64,000 nucleotides of DNA from Pinus tabuliformis. Lineage: Eukaryota; Streptophyta; Pinopsida; Pinales; Pinaceae. Where the stretch lies: contig CM062815.1 of NCBI GenBank assembly GCA_031772625.1, positions 606,345,980-606,409,979 of the forward strand. Reading direction: 5' to 3'. Below the pieces are notes generated by a model. It did not search any database. It saw nothing but the letters and a program-made list of their open reading frames with translations, and was not told the origin of the DNA. Positions 11,458 through 21,812 of this stretch are shown piece by piece. Positions within the stretch are counted from its first letter, which is position 1. Every line of letters begins with the position of its first letter. The position numbers were made by a program, and so were the translations under genes.

Positions 11458-11664
11458 TCACAGAGGTGAAACAAGTAGCTTCAGCAATGACAAGCTCTCC
11501 CAATGAAGGCCGTAGATTTGGATCATTCTGTTAGCATTCAGAAATAATCTTTGCGGCATATTGATCAATTTACTGTGCAAATAATTTATTCCTTGAGCCA
11601 CATCAAGAGCCACAGCCGAAAAATACAGAGATAGAGCTGCAAGAGTTTCAATCAAATAGACCAC
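11458..11664 (-). pseudogene. Possible protein kinase gene fragment inside element A
   Basis: On the minus strand one frame reads VALDVAQGINYLHS, resembling kinase subdomain VIa (the helix before the HRD loop) of plant receptor-like kinases. A few codons later another frame reads AAKIISEC, then a stop, then QNDPNLRPSLGELV, resembling subdomain XI (CxxxDPxxRPS). Everything between, including the HRD and DFG motifs, is absent. If real, it is a host gene scrap carried by A, on the same strand as the element. The match is short and by eye, so chance similarity cannot be excluded. Confidence 0.4.
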
Positions 11665-13510
11665 GACACTTTGGCATAATGATGTACGAGTTAAAAACGG
11701 AAGGCGTGAGGCATGGTGGGGGACGTGGTGGAGAGTTTCGGTGAGGAAAAGCCACGTCTATCAGTTCATTAATAACCTCTGAATTTAATTGTCTAAGAGT
11801 CCTTCCTTCTGAATTTGAAACACTCATGTCATTTAAGTAACCATTCAAATAGTGTCGTATTCAACCATCTTGCTGTTAAACGGGAAGTGGCAGAGCAGGT
11901 GTTAATGAGTTACAGACGGGTGGCAAGAGGTGGGAGATGTATAATCAGCAAACGGTTAATTATCAGCACGCCATTGATTTCAAATCGGAAGCAGCCGAAT
12001 TAAATCAACTGCCAGTTAATTAATTCAAATTCTGTTTTTCTTCTCACGGCCTGCAAAAATGAGCTTCAAAGAACCAAGGAGATATCCCAAACCGCTTCAA
12101 ATTCCTTAAAATGATTTCTAGGTTATCTAACTGACTCTATTGCCGAAAAAACCCATGTTTTATTTTTCCCAAATTTGTCTCTGTTTGGCCAGATCGTGCA
12201 GTTAAAGTTTGACTTTTTCTCCGTTTTGAATTTTTGTGGATTATTGTGGTTGAATTTTTTTCATTTGCAGGTTCATGAGCGTCTTGGAAAATTCTTGCAG
12301 CAGTATTATGAGCAGCCACAGTGAAAACCTACCACATGGAGCTTTGCATTGATTTTATGTGCTTGGAGATAGCAACTGTCTGTCAGACTTTTCCTAAATA
12401 ACACACCGGTTTTTTATCTGCCGAGTTTGCATTTTATAATCTGAAACTGTGTTTTTTTTTTCTCTCTACTCTGTTAACTATCCGCATAGAAATACCAGAT
12501 TGAAAAAGAAAGGAAAAAAATAGAAGTTTCACTTGCAGTGCAGCTTCACACTCTCTCTCAATTCTAGCCTTTTCATGCTCTAAATACTGACCCTTCCAAC
12601 TCTCTGAAGAAGGAAAGCATGTAGATAAATCTGGAAGAAAAATAACAGTGATTTCTTTGTGGCTTGGCAGGCCGTCTTGCACCTTAGCAACAATCTTCCT
12701 ATTAGTTTTGTTTAGCAATTTCTGTAATCCATTGAAAGCTCTCCATATGAGTAAGATACATGATCCAGATGAATGCAAATGGGTTGCTTACAAAGGGCTG
12801 AAGATTTTCACTAACATTGGCCTACTACTGTTGATTACAAGAGTCAAGCAAACAACTAGAGAAGGCTTTTGTAGATTTTTTTTTTTTAATATTTTTTTTA
12901 ATTTTTAATTTTTTTTTAAAATGTTTTTGCTAGTTTGTTTTAAGGCCAAAGCTTGAACCGAGATGAACATTTTCTATTGAGGCCACAGTGAAATCTAGGA
13001 TTGAAGATAGCCATAGATTGTTTTCCTTTTTTTTTCTCTAAAATTGTGAAATTTTATAAGAATGATCAATGATTTTCAATTTCAAGCAGCAAAGACTTCA
13101 AGGAAAATATGCTAAAAACAGGACTTTGACTAAGATCTTAAGCTGGTTTTTTTATCAATCTGGGCTAGGTGACTAAGATAGGATCCATGTCGGGATGATT
13201 CCGAAGATGCCCATGTGGTCGATGTCTTCATTGGATGCCTGTACCCTGCTAAACCTTAGAATTAACTGCAGAATTAGGCTGCATTCCACAGCTAATTTGC
13301 AGAATCTTATTAAAACAGGACACAATGTTTGAGGACCACTACAAACCATAACCAGTCGATCTTGGACAGTTGAACCTATCAAAGTAGTTGGGTTTCATCT
13401 TTTAATTTTTAATTTATTTATTTTTTTGTTGTTGTTGTTTTTTTTTTGCTATTGAATCAAATGAAATAATGAAGTTTATTTTGTCCCCTTTACTCTTTTT
13501 TTCTTGTATG

Positions 13511-14561
13511 TGTTACACAAAATATTGTCACCATGAATTTCTGCAATCAGTGTGAGTCTATCATCACTCATACTGTCCTCTTATGCAAGTCTCAAACCTC
13601 AGCTCTTCATGTCAAAGCCTTAAAATGAGAGAATTTCCTTGAAAAGCTTTAAAACTCTGGTTCCGCACTTTCTCTTACCATTACCTGTGGTCCCGCACCC
13701 CCTAGTCATGTTACCTGCGGACCTACCCGCTCTGTCTCTAAAGGAGTGGGTGCGGACCCCTGTAAAGTAAAAAAGGCGCAAGTTTATTATTAAAAACTCA
13801 CTTTGGATTAATTCTGGATGCTTCTAGAAGGAATCTTGAGGTGGCAAGTTTGCTCCTAGGTGGTTCATGCATCCCATAACTAAAGGAGCTAACCCCTTGA
13901 TGAGAGGAGCTTATCCCTTTGAAGGAGGACTCTATCCCTTTGAAGGAGGACCTAGTAACTTCCCTCCTTTGCACTATAAATTGAGGCATTGGGCTAGTTG
14001 CTAGGGAGGTTGAACGCTGAACATTTTTTAGGGTAAATGTTGTTGGAATTTAGACTTCCTAATTGAGCTTGAGAGGAGAGATTACATACCTTTTGGCTTC
14101 TTTGGGAAGAGAGTGAAACTTGTCAAAGTAGAGGAGATTCTTGCTGGACCCTGGGAGTAGCTTGTACAACATCAAGGCACCAAGGTTGTAAAGTTCTTCT
14201 TTGTTTAAAGTTAATACAATCAAATTCATTTTTCTCAATAAATTGTCTTCTATGGTTTATTTCATGAATTCCTTGATCACCATGATAAATATGGTTTATT
14301 ATATTGGCTTTTCAGGTGTTATTTGATATGTGTGCCTATTTGTGTTTGCAGATTCTTCAAAAGTGAACTCATTTGGACAAATGGAGCGTGGCTTCCACAA
14401 ACTAGCACTAGACCCGAGGTAGGCCTAAAACATCTATTAGCCTTTATTTATAAATCGCATATTTAGAGAAAGATAGAATTTGTTTGGTTTGTTTGTCGCT
14501 AGATATCCATAGATACTAGGGAGATCGGTCTTGTCCGCAAGAATGATTTATCTGCCTGACA
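13511..14561 (+). repeat. 5' LTR of element B
   Basis: 1051 bp, from TGTTACACAAAATATT to ATCTGCCTGACA. The TATA box TATAAAT is at 13975-13981. Just upstream, CCCTTTGAAGGAGGA is directly repeated (about 13915-13950), a possible promoter repeat. Divergence from the 3' LTR is a few percent by eye. Confidence 0.93.
13975..13981 (+). promoter_or_regulatory. TATA box of element B 5' LTR
   Basis: TATAAAT, conserved at 46713-46719 in the 3' LTR. The repeated CCCTTTGAAGGAGGA units lie 25-60 bp upstream in both LTRs. Confidence 0.6.
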
Positions 14562-14564
14562 AAA

Positions 14565-14582
14565 TGGTGACTCCATTGGGGA
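14565..14582 (+). other. Primer-binding site of element B
   Basis: TGGTGACTCCATTGGGGA, three bases after the LTR. It is close to TGGCGACTCCACTGGGGA, the site seen intact in element C. Both differences are C-to-T changes, one of them at a CpG. Confidence 0.85.
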
Positions 14583-16535
14583 CTTGAATTTTGGTTTTTG
14601 CCTTTTCTTTTACTTTGACCTAAGAAACTGTTTCTTTGTTTCTGGTTTTTGCTTGATGTGTGTGGGATTGGGTAGCTTCTTTAGATCTTGAATTGTTTTT
14701 TGTTTTTCATGCTTTTGGAAGAGGACCGCACGTTCTGGTTGTAACACAGTGCGTACATCCCCGCACTTTTGCTTTATACACAGAGCAGTACCACACCTGG
14801 TTGTACTGGGAGCCTGCGGACCCTGTCAAAATTTTGAAAAACTTAGAATTTTCTCATTCAGTTAAGCCTAGGATTTGTTTATGTGTTTTAGTCTCTGCCC
14901 AGATCTGCACGTGTCTTGTCAGAAACTTTTTGTAGGTTAATTCCATTGGCATTTAGGTTTTAGGTGAATATCTAGAAGTTTTGTGTGCCTGGCTTGATTT
15001 TCGTTTGGTCTTTGTAGTAACTCAGAGCTTAGAAGCCTTAGAAACCTCAGATCACCTGGTTTTTGCTGGTCTTCTTTATGAGTCTGACCGATTTGTAAAA
15101 TCTGCCTTTGATGAGGAATACATCTCATTTTTCTCTTTGCGAAGCTTCAAAAGAACTTGTTTTGAAAGTTTTGATTTTTATTTTTAAAAAAGAAAACAAA
15201 AGCTGGTTTTTTTTATTAATTTGTTATTCTGAACAAGTTAGTCCTTAGTTTGCTGATAACTAAGTAAAACGTCCTTGAAAAGAAATTTTGTAAGCTTTTA
15301 CTTCAATTAGATTTTTAGAATTTATAGATCTCAAGATTAGGATTTTTTTAATAGTTTTGAGTCTTTTATAAAAATAAAAATAAAAAATATCTTTTGAAAA
15401 GGTTTGTTTTTGCAGTATTTGAGTGTTGAAAAGAAAGGGAAATTTTCATGAGCATAATTAGTAGTCCCGTTTTTTGAGTTTATTGAAAAAGACAAAAAAG
15501 TTGTTTTTTTTCATTTGTTTGTTAAGGAAAGATTTGTTTTTTCAAGCAATTGCATTCTCAACTCTTTCTTCAGCTAGAAATTCATTGAAGAAAAAGGATT
15601 GTTTATCATCTTAGGTGCATTTTTAGTGTTTTGGAGTCAAGTCTTCACACCATAAAGTTTCATTTCCGCACCTTTTGACTTAAGAAACAACCATAAAAAT
15701 AAACGCTTAAAGTAAAATCTATCTAGTAATCTTTTTATTTCTAGGGCTCTTTATCACCAACATAGCTTAGGCTAGTATCTTGGAGTAGGGAGTAATTAAC
15801 TCTCCAAGATAGTAAAACAAACAAGTAGCTGTATCTTGTGGTAGGAGATAAATTCAAATTGTTACATCTATGCTCTGGGAAGCTCCTCTTAAAGGAGTCA
15901 AGCTCGAGGTCATATCCGAATCGGTGGGGTAATCAATCCTTCCTCATTGGGAACAATAGCAGATATACACATATTAAAAATGGCAAACCTCGGATTAACC
16001 ATTGTCGAGGAGCTTGGGGTCACTTGTTGGTAAACCTTGGATTATATCAAGGAGCCTTCAAGGGGATTGAGCTTTGCTTCTCTGCCCTTGCGTGTGTATC
16101 GGATCACAGACTGTTCCCCCAGGTATATTTGTTTCCGTTGGTAACCATAGTGACCATATTCTATAGGATTATTTTCTATGGTGATGGTGGAGGGAAGATC
16201 CCACTGTACCTGGAGCAGACGTCGACTAGACTCACTTGGATTTTCTGGGAGGTTCTCTTCACTCGAGACGGTTTAGTGGAGAAACTTGTGCCAGTCTATT
16301 CATTAAGCAGGTTGTCGGGGTAACTGTTCCAACCGCCATTTCTGTATTGAATTCTGCGAGGTTGGATTTCATCACCAACTATTGTTTTCAGTACAGAAAG
16401 TTACTATTTTTGTATGGTTTGAACTCCTAGATTCTTTAGGCGTGTGCTTCAAATTGTTTTGTTCTTTAGAGACTTTAGGTGGTTTTCATTGAGATTTTTC
16501 TTTGTTTGTGTGTGAAGTAATTAAAATTTTTAATC
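14583..16535 (+). other. Long leader of element B
   Basis: Nearly 2 kb separates the primer-binding site from gag. Open frames occur (for example 15838-16323, 161 codons), but they have no recognisable domain and biased, non-protein-like composition. A long untranslated leader is common in Tat-lineage elements. The leader could hold introns or packaging signals, but none can be proved from sequence. Confidence 0.5.
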
Positions 16536-17432
16536 ATGGCTGAATTACCGAGGTAGTCCCGTAGACTTCGGGGCCAACCTCCTGAGTTTTCACCAAGCCA
16601 GCTTGAAGGGCTACGAGCCCTTGTAACTCCTAGTGACAGTAGAGTTGGGTCACCCGAAGAAGGAGAATCTTCTTTAGTTGTACATCCTGATTATCAAGTT
16701 CAAGCACCAGAGTATATTATTGAACCTATTTCATTTTCTGAAGTTACTGGTAGTTTTTCTTCTACTAGTGAATTAGCCGAGGAACCTGAAATTTCTGAAC
16801 CTGAAACTGAACCTGCTGCTACTCCATCATCAGGATTTTCCTCTCCAACTTCCAGTGGTCCTGGTTCACCCAGGGTAGAAAGAGTCATTACCCAAAATCT
16901 TCCTTCTGGACTAATTTCTATTGAAGAACTTGTCACTCTAGAAGAAGGTATATCTATCCCTAAAAATCAACCAACTATAGAACTTAGGGAGCGTGAATCG
17001 ATCTTTTACAGTCCACCTAGGAGGGACGCTTGGTATCTTTCATTGACCAATTTTCTAGAAAACCCGGGACTAAGTTTTTCACCACCTCGCATTCCTTTTC
17101 ATCCAACACCTAGAGGTTATTATCCTCCTTTGAATATGTCGAGACAGTCATCCATGTTTTCTCAATCTCTAGAAACATTTTTATATGGCGGTCCTTCTGT
17201 TCCTTCTGGGTATCAGTCACTTACTGGTACTTTTTCAAGAGCATCTCCTCAACCTATTGAACAAGGGTTATTAATTGGTAATAACAGAACTAAGCCGTTG
17301 AGTGTAGAAGATATTCTGATGATGTCAGGTACAATTCCAAATCCGCAAACTCAAGGTGGCCAGTTACCGTCTAGGGGGCAGCCTCAAGGTCCTAAATTTT
17401 TAAAATTATTTTTCATCTATTTTTACGGCTAA
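16536..17432 (+). pseudogene. Element B gag-like ORF, no recognisable capsid
   Basis: An ATG at 16536 opens a frame that meets TAG after six codons (16554-16556) and then stays open to 17432. The protein is rich in Ser, Pro, Glu and Thr (EISEPETEPAATPSS, SSPTSSGPGSPRVERV), with NFLENPGLSF, PPRIPFHPTPRG and a GGQLPSRGQPQ tail. I see no capsid helix pattern, no CCHC knuckle and no protease Asp-Ser/Thr-Gly before RT begins. The main capsid and protease part therefore appears deleted, and the ORF now runs almost directly into RT. Confidence 0.6.
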
Positions 17433-18917
17433 TTATGTCAAAGAACCTCAGAATCCATTGCAAAATCCTGATTCTGAGTTAAATTTGGGAAATATTTCTC
17501 AAACAGTTCCTATTGACATTTCAGTCAAACCTGGAATTGTTGAAAACATTCATATAGGTGCCTTTTGTACGGAAGCTGAATTTCAAATATATAAGGCCCT
17601 ATTTCAAGAATTATGAGATGTGTTTGCCTGGTCATATGAGGAAATGCCAAGAATTGATCCAGTAATTGTTGTTCATGAAATCAAAACTTACCCAGATTCT
17701 AAACCTGTCCGGCAACGTTTGTGTCAGATTCACCCGCGAAAAGCTGCAGCTATTAAAGCAGAAGTTGAAAAATTACTTAAAGCAGGTTTCATTTATCCAA
17801 TTCCCTTAACGGATTGGGTATCGAATATTGTTCATGTTAACAAAAGCAGGGAACAATAAGAATATGTATCGATTATAGGGATATTAATCGAGCCTGTCCA
17901 AAAGACAATTATCCAACTCCCTATATCGATCAAATCATTGATGATTGTGTCGGTAGTGAAATATTTTCCTTCATGGATGGTTTTTCCAGTTACAATCAAA
18001 TAAATATTCTACCTGCTGATCAACCAAAAACGACTTTCATTTGTCCATGGGGGACATTTGCTTCTTGCAAATTACCTTTTGGGCTCAAGAACGCCGGAGC
18101 AACTTTTCAAACAGCCATGTCTTACGCGTTTCATGAAATCAAGCACATTGTGCAACCTTATCTTGATGACTTACCTGCTCATTCATTACGTAGAGCTGAT
18201 CATCTCATTCATTTACGAGCAATCTTTATGAGGTGTAGGCATTACCGGATTAGTTTGAATCCACACAAATGTGTTTTCTGTATAGAAATTGGTCGGTTAC
18301 TGGGATTTGTTGTTTCGAAAGCCAGCATTCGTGTCGATCCCTCGAAGGTTGAAGCTATTGTCAAATTGCCTCCTCCTTCGACTCTTCACCAACTCCAAAG
18401 TTTGCAAGGGAAAGCAAACTTTTTACGTCGATTCATTCCTAACTGCACCGAGATCACAAAGGGTTTTACCAGGTTGTTGAAACAGAATACTCCATTCTAT
18501 TGGGATGAGATAGCTGACAAATCTTTTGATGCACTAAAACACACGTTGACCCATGCACCATTACTGCATCCTCCCAACTACAACCAAGACTACTTCTTAT
18601 ATCTCGCTACCTCTCATTCCACCATCGGAATGGTGTTAGTTCAGGAAGATGAATTTGGTAGTGAGCATGTGATTTATTGCCTTAGTTGAACTTTGAATCC
18701 AACTGAGCTAAAATATTCACATGTTGAGAAATTGGCCTTGGCAGTTGTTCAAGATGTCCAACGATTTCGTCATTACATTTTACTACGCAAAACTACTGTA
18801 ATTTCCGAATGCAACCCTATGATCTATATTTTGACCAAACAATTGCTAGGGGGCAATTATTCCAAATGGATTGTTATCCTGCGGGAATTTGACTTGGAGT
18901 TTGAAAAATCTAAGTAA
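17433..18917 (+). pseudogene. Element B reverse transcriptase and RNase H
   Basis: Ty3-type RT is clear. It opens with DVFAWSYEEMPRIDP, KPVRQRLCQIHPRK and VEKLLKAGFIYPI, then CIDYRDINRACPKDNYPTP, FMDGFSSYNQINI, the FGLKNAGATFQ motif, the YLDD active site (QPYLDDLPAHS) and LLGFVVSKASIRVDP. RNase H follows (YFLYLATSHSTIGMVLVQ, HVEKLALAVVQ, RFRHYILL). Defects: TGA at about 17614, a frameshift near 17850, TGA at 18687-18689 and TAA at 18915-18917. It would copy the RNA and remove the RNA strand in the particle. Confidence 0.92.
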
Positions 18918-20278
18918 AAGAAATCTTTAGTTTTTGCGGAGTTGATGTGTGACTTCCCACGTGCTGATACAGAAACTGTGGCGGAAGAGCCCATTGCAGA
19001 AAAATCCTTGTTTCTTATCAGCACTCATGATTCATGGTATGGAGATATCATAGTTTATCTCCAAACCCAATCCTTTCGGCTTGAAATTTCAAGATCAGAG
19101 TGTTGGAAAATACGATTCCAATCCCAACAATGCAAAATTATTGGAGATACACTTTATCATCGTGGGGCAGACTCTGTTTTCCGAGGTTGTTTAACTCATG
19201 AGGAAGCTAAAAGGGTTTTAAATGATTGTCACTCTAGAGCGTGTGGCGGTCATATGTCTGGGTTTTCCACAGCCCAAAAGATATTGCGCACTGGCTATTT
19301 CTAGTCGTCTTTGTTTAAAGATTGTATTGACGTGGTCCAAAATGCCACAACTGCCAAATTTTTGAGCGAAAGATGCGTGCTCCACCTGCTCCTCTCCACC
19401 CTATAATTGCTGTCGGTCCTTTTACGAAATGGGGTATCGACTTTATTACGTGTAACCCTCACTCGTTCGGGGGGCATGCGTATGTCATCCTTGCGGTAGA
19501 TTATTTTACCAAGTGGGCTGAGGCGATGCCTACATTTTTGGCAGATGGCAAAACTACTGTGATTTTTGTTTTCAATCATATAATTGCTAGGTTCGGTGTT
19601 CCACAAGAGATTATCACTGATCATGGGCATCATTTTCGAAACATTATGATGACGGAACTAATAGATCAACTTGGCTTGCATCACGATAGTTCAACCCCAT
19701 ATTACCCACAGGCTAATGGTCTGGTTGAAGCCATCAACAAAGTTCTAGTCATTATGATCCAACGAATCATTGGGATTCATAGGTCGAATTGGCATAACAT
19801 GTTATTTTCAGTGCTTTGGGCATAGCGAACCTCAGTAAAAACATCAACTGGTTTCACTCCTTTCCAACTAGTTTACGGTTTGGAAGCTGTGTTACCTATT
19901 GAATGTGAAATCCCCTCATTGCAAATGGCCATAGAATTACTTCCAGCCACTACCGAAGAGGAGAAACGTTTGTTGTACTTGGCTCATCTAGATGAGAATC
20001 GATGTGATGCTGCACTAGCAATCGAAACTCATGCCAAACGTATTAAAGCTCAGTACGATCAAAATGTTACTCCTCGTAATTTTTCAGAAGGAGACCTAGT
20101 CTTACTGTATGATCAAGCAAATGATAAGTTAGGTGCTGGAAAATTCGTACCCATGTGGTATGGTCCTTATGTTGTTAAGCGAAAGCTGGCGAAAGGGGCC
20201 TATGAATTGGTAGACTTTGACGGAGTCTCTTTAGGAAAGCTCAAAAATGGCCTTTATCTGAAGAGATATTATGCTTAA
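18918..20278 (+). pseudogene. Element B integrase
   Basis: The N-terminal HHCC zinc-binding part is visible in two frames (CHSRACGGHMSGFSTAQKIL, then CHNCQIFERKMRAP). The catalytic core has the first Asp in WGIDFITC, the second in ITDHG (usual DNG changed to DHG) and the Glu in NGLVEAINK. The C-terminal part has FSEGDLVLLYD, GKFVPMWYGPYVVK and the ending LKRYYA. Defects are a TAG at about 19302, a frameshift near 19330 and a TAG at about 19823. No chromodomain follows, in agreement with a non-chromovirus lineage. Confidence 0.92.
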
Positions 20279-20412
20279 ATCTGGGTGTGGAGATTTTTAG
20301 TTAGGATAGTTTTCTTTCCAACTGGTGTGTTTTAGATTAAAAAGTGTGCTTAGTTTAGAGAGTGTTTTTGTCATTATTCCTGGTTATCTTGATTTTACTC
20401 TTGATATCGCAG

Positions 20413-20831
20413 ATGTCGACGTCTCTCCAAACATACATTGGTTTTGCTGATGGTGCTTGTCGTAATACACGGAACATTTCTTCCGCAACTTGGGTTATCT
20501 ATTCACCCTCTGATGAGTTGGTATCTATGCATGGGGTAAGCCTCGGTGAAACAACGAACTACATTGCAGAGTATAGTGCAGTGATTGAGTTATTATCTGA
20601 ATGCATCTCATTCGGGATTCAGAGTTTGATTCTGAGGTTAGATCTGAACTCGTTGTGTTACAGCTTAATAGAGTTTATGCCATTAGAAATCTAGTGTTAT
20701 TGAGATTATTTTTGAGAGTTCATCTCTTGGAACGTGAATTTTACTATATTGAATATCAGCATATTCCAAGATATTTAAATACATTAGCAGATGCAATTGC
20801 TTCTCGAATGTTAAGTAGAAATTTGCAATAA
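20413..20831 (+). pseudogene. Element B second, archaeal-type RNase H, downstream of integrase
   Basis: A separate ATG at 20413 starts MSTSLQTYIGFADGACRN, with the first catalytic Asp in FADGA. The catalytic Glu is in NYIAEYSAVIELLSE and the third acidic position in LILRLDLNSL (usual RLDS). After a frameshift near 20690 the C-terminal part continues in another frame (YYIEYQHIPRYLNTLADAIAS), matching the last helix with its conserved N and D. Tat-lineage elements carry such an additional RNase H besides the ordinary one fused to RT. In element C the equivalent domain lies in a different place. Confidence 0.85.
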
Positions 20832-21022
20832 TCAAACAGTAAATTTAAAAACATTTCATAACATGTTTTACAAGATAGCCAGTAATAGTGATATAGCATA
20901 GCATAGAAGTGTGTCATATATACATCTTCTTCGATCATAGGTTGAAAAACACCTTATGATTGGCAAAATGATAGTACAAAAAGCAAAAATGTCATATGAG
21001 TCTACAACAGGCGATCATCCTA
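20832..21022. other. Element B spacer between second RNase H and the antisense ORF
   Basis: No gene is visible. It separates the convergent sense and antisense reading frames and would hold their 3' ends. Confidence 0.4.
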
Positions 21023-21291
21023 TCACTGGTGATGATCACGATAAGAAACCACTGTACGGGCCACCCTACAAAGGAACCTCCTGAAAGGTCCTGGGACCCC
21101 AATCACATAGCGCTGTAGCCTAAGAGGAATGTCATCTATGCTAGTCTCTGGAATGTCTACTGTCAAACGCTCTAGATGGTTTTCCAATTCGGCCAGGGTC
21201 TCTGTAGATTCATCCCGTGGGGCTGGTGCTGCTGCAACTGGCTGTTTCCTCTCATAGGGCCGGAGAGTGGCTGGTCATCGTGGACCTACAT
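21023..21291 (-). pseudogene. Element B antisense ORF, last exon
   Basis: Read on the minus strand after the acceptor TTTCAAATGCAG, the frame continues from the previous exon as DVGPR, a TGA, then PATLRPYERKQPVAAAPAPR, TLAELENHLERLTVDIP, IDDIPLRLQRYVIGV and VARTVVSYRDHHQ, with a TGA at 21023-21025. Only one internal stop occurs (CGA to TGA type). The phase fits the upstream exon exactly. The function of Tat antisense ORF proteins is unknown. Confidence 0.7.
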
Positions 21292-21378
21292 CTGCATTTG
21301 AAACTTTTTACTATCAGTTTTGGGACGATTTAAAAACAAAAAAAAAATTAAATTAGAAAATGTTGAAAATGATTTTAC
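21292..21378 (-). other. Predicted 87-bp intron in the antisense ORF
   Basis: The minus strand has donor CAG|GTAAAATC at 21379/21378, a T-rich tract before the acceptor, and acceptor AAATGCAG|ATG at 21292/21291. The exon sides join in phase 1, and splicing removes a premature stop a few codons beyond the donor. Confidence 0.7.
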
Positions 21379-21812
21379 CTGAGTCATCCCATTGCTCTCC
21401 TGGTGGAAGAGCCATGTCTAGGTCACCACGATAATCCATCCCAGCATAAGGAAAATCCTGAATAGCAAAAAATTGGTTCTCCAACCAATGAAAATACTCA
21501 GGAGAAAATCGAACAACCTCTGAACCCTCCTCAGGATGACGGGCCATAATTGCAACCCAATGCGTCAGCTTGGGCTCTCGGGGAAGTACAGCTTCAACGG
21601 AAAGATGCTGTGGGACCAACATTGGGACCCTCTCTAGACCAAAGCTCACAACCAAGAAACCGTATCCAAATTTTTTCAGTTGTCCATTATTTTCTCTAGT
21701 CAGTTGGCCTTTTACATTAGCTAACACAGCTTCGCACCAGTTGAAGATGGTGCCTCGAAAGTAGTCCACTACCATCCGCATTTGGGATCTGGTGGCCATA
21801 TGTAGTGCTGCG
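21379..21812 (-). pseudogene. Element B antisense ORF, exon part right of the insertion
   Basis: This gives MVVDYFRGTIFNWCEAVLAN, VKGQLTRENNGQLKKFGYGF, LVVSFGLERVPMLVPQHL, LPREPKLTHWVAIMARHP, RFSPEYFHWLENQFFAIQDF, ending at the donor after EQWDDSG. The 148-codon frame is fully open and clearly protein-like. It resembles antisense-encoded proteins found upstream of the 3' LTR in plant Tat elements. The 5' part of the same ORF lies about 22 kb away at 43566-43999, because element C inserted at 21812. Confidence 0.8.

Larger units (their letters stand above)
8944..13505 (-). other. Body of element A, no retroviral domains
   Basis: Both strands were read. Only short open frames occur, and no gag, protease, RT or integrase motif was found. 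About 9060-9250 has a degenerate direct repeat (GGTTGGTTCTTGTGTAACAA and a variant about 120 bp later). The words CTGCGGAAT, CTGCAGAATT and ATTCCGCAGC recur near 10705-10760, 11070-11120 and 13265-13300. A kinase-like scrap lies at 11458-11664. A minus-strand 114-codon frame at 12778-12434 looks protein-like (ITVIFLPDLSTCF, GQYLEHEKARIERE), but I do not recognise it. Poly-T and poly-A runs occur near 11140 and 12875-12915. Confidence 0.6.

Noticed and set aside
15838..16323. 161-codon plus-strand ORF in the leader of B
   Set aside because: No domain, no support from a second copy, and it lies in a region expected to be untranslated leader.
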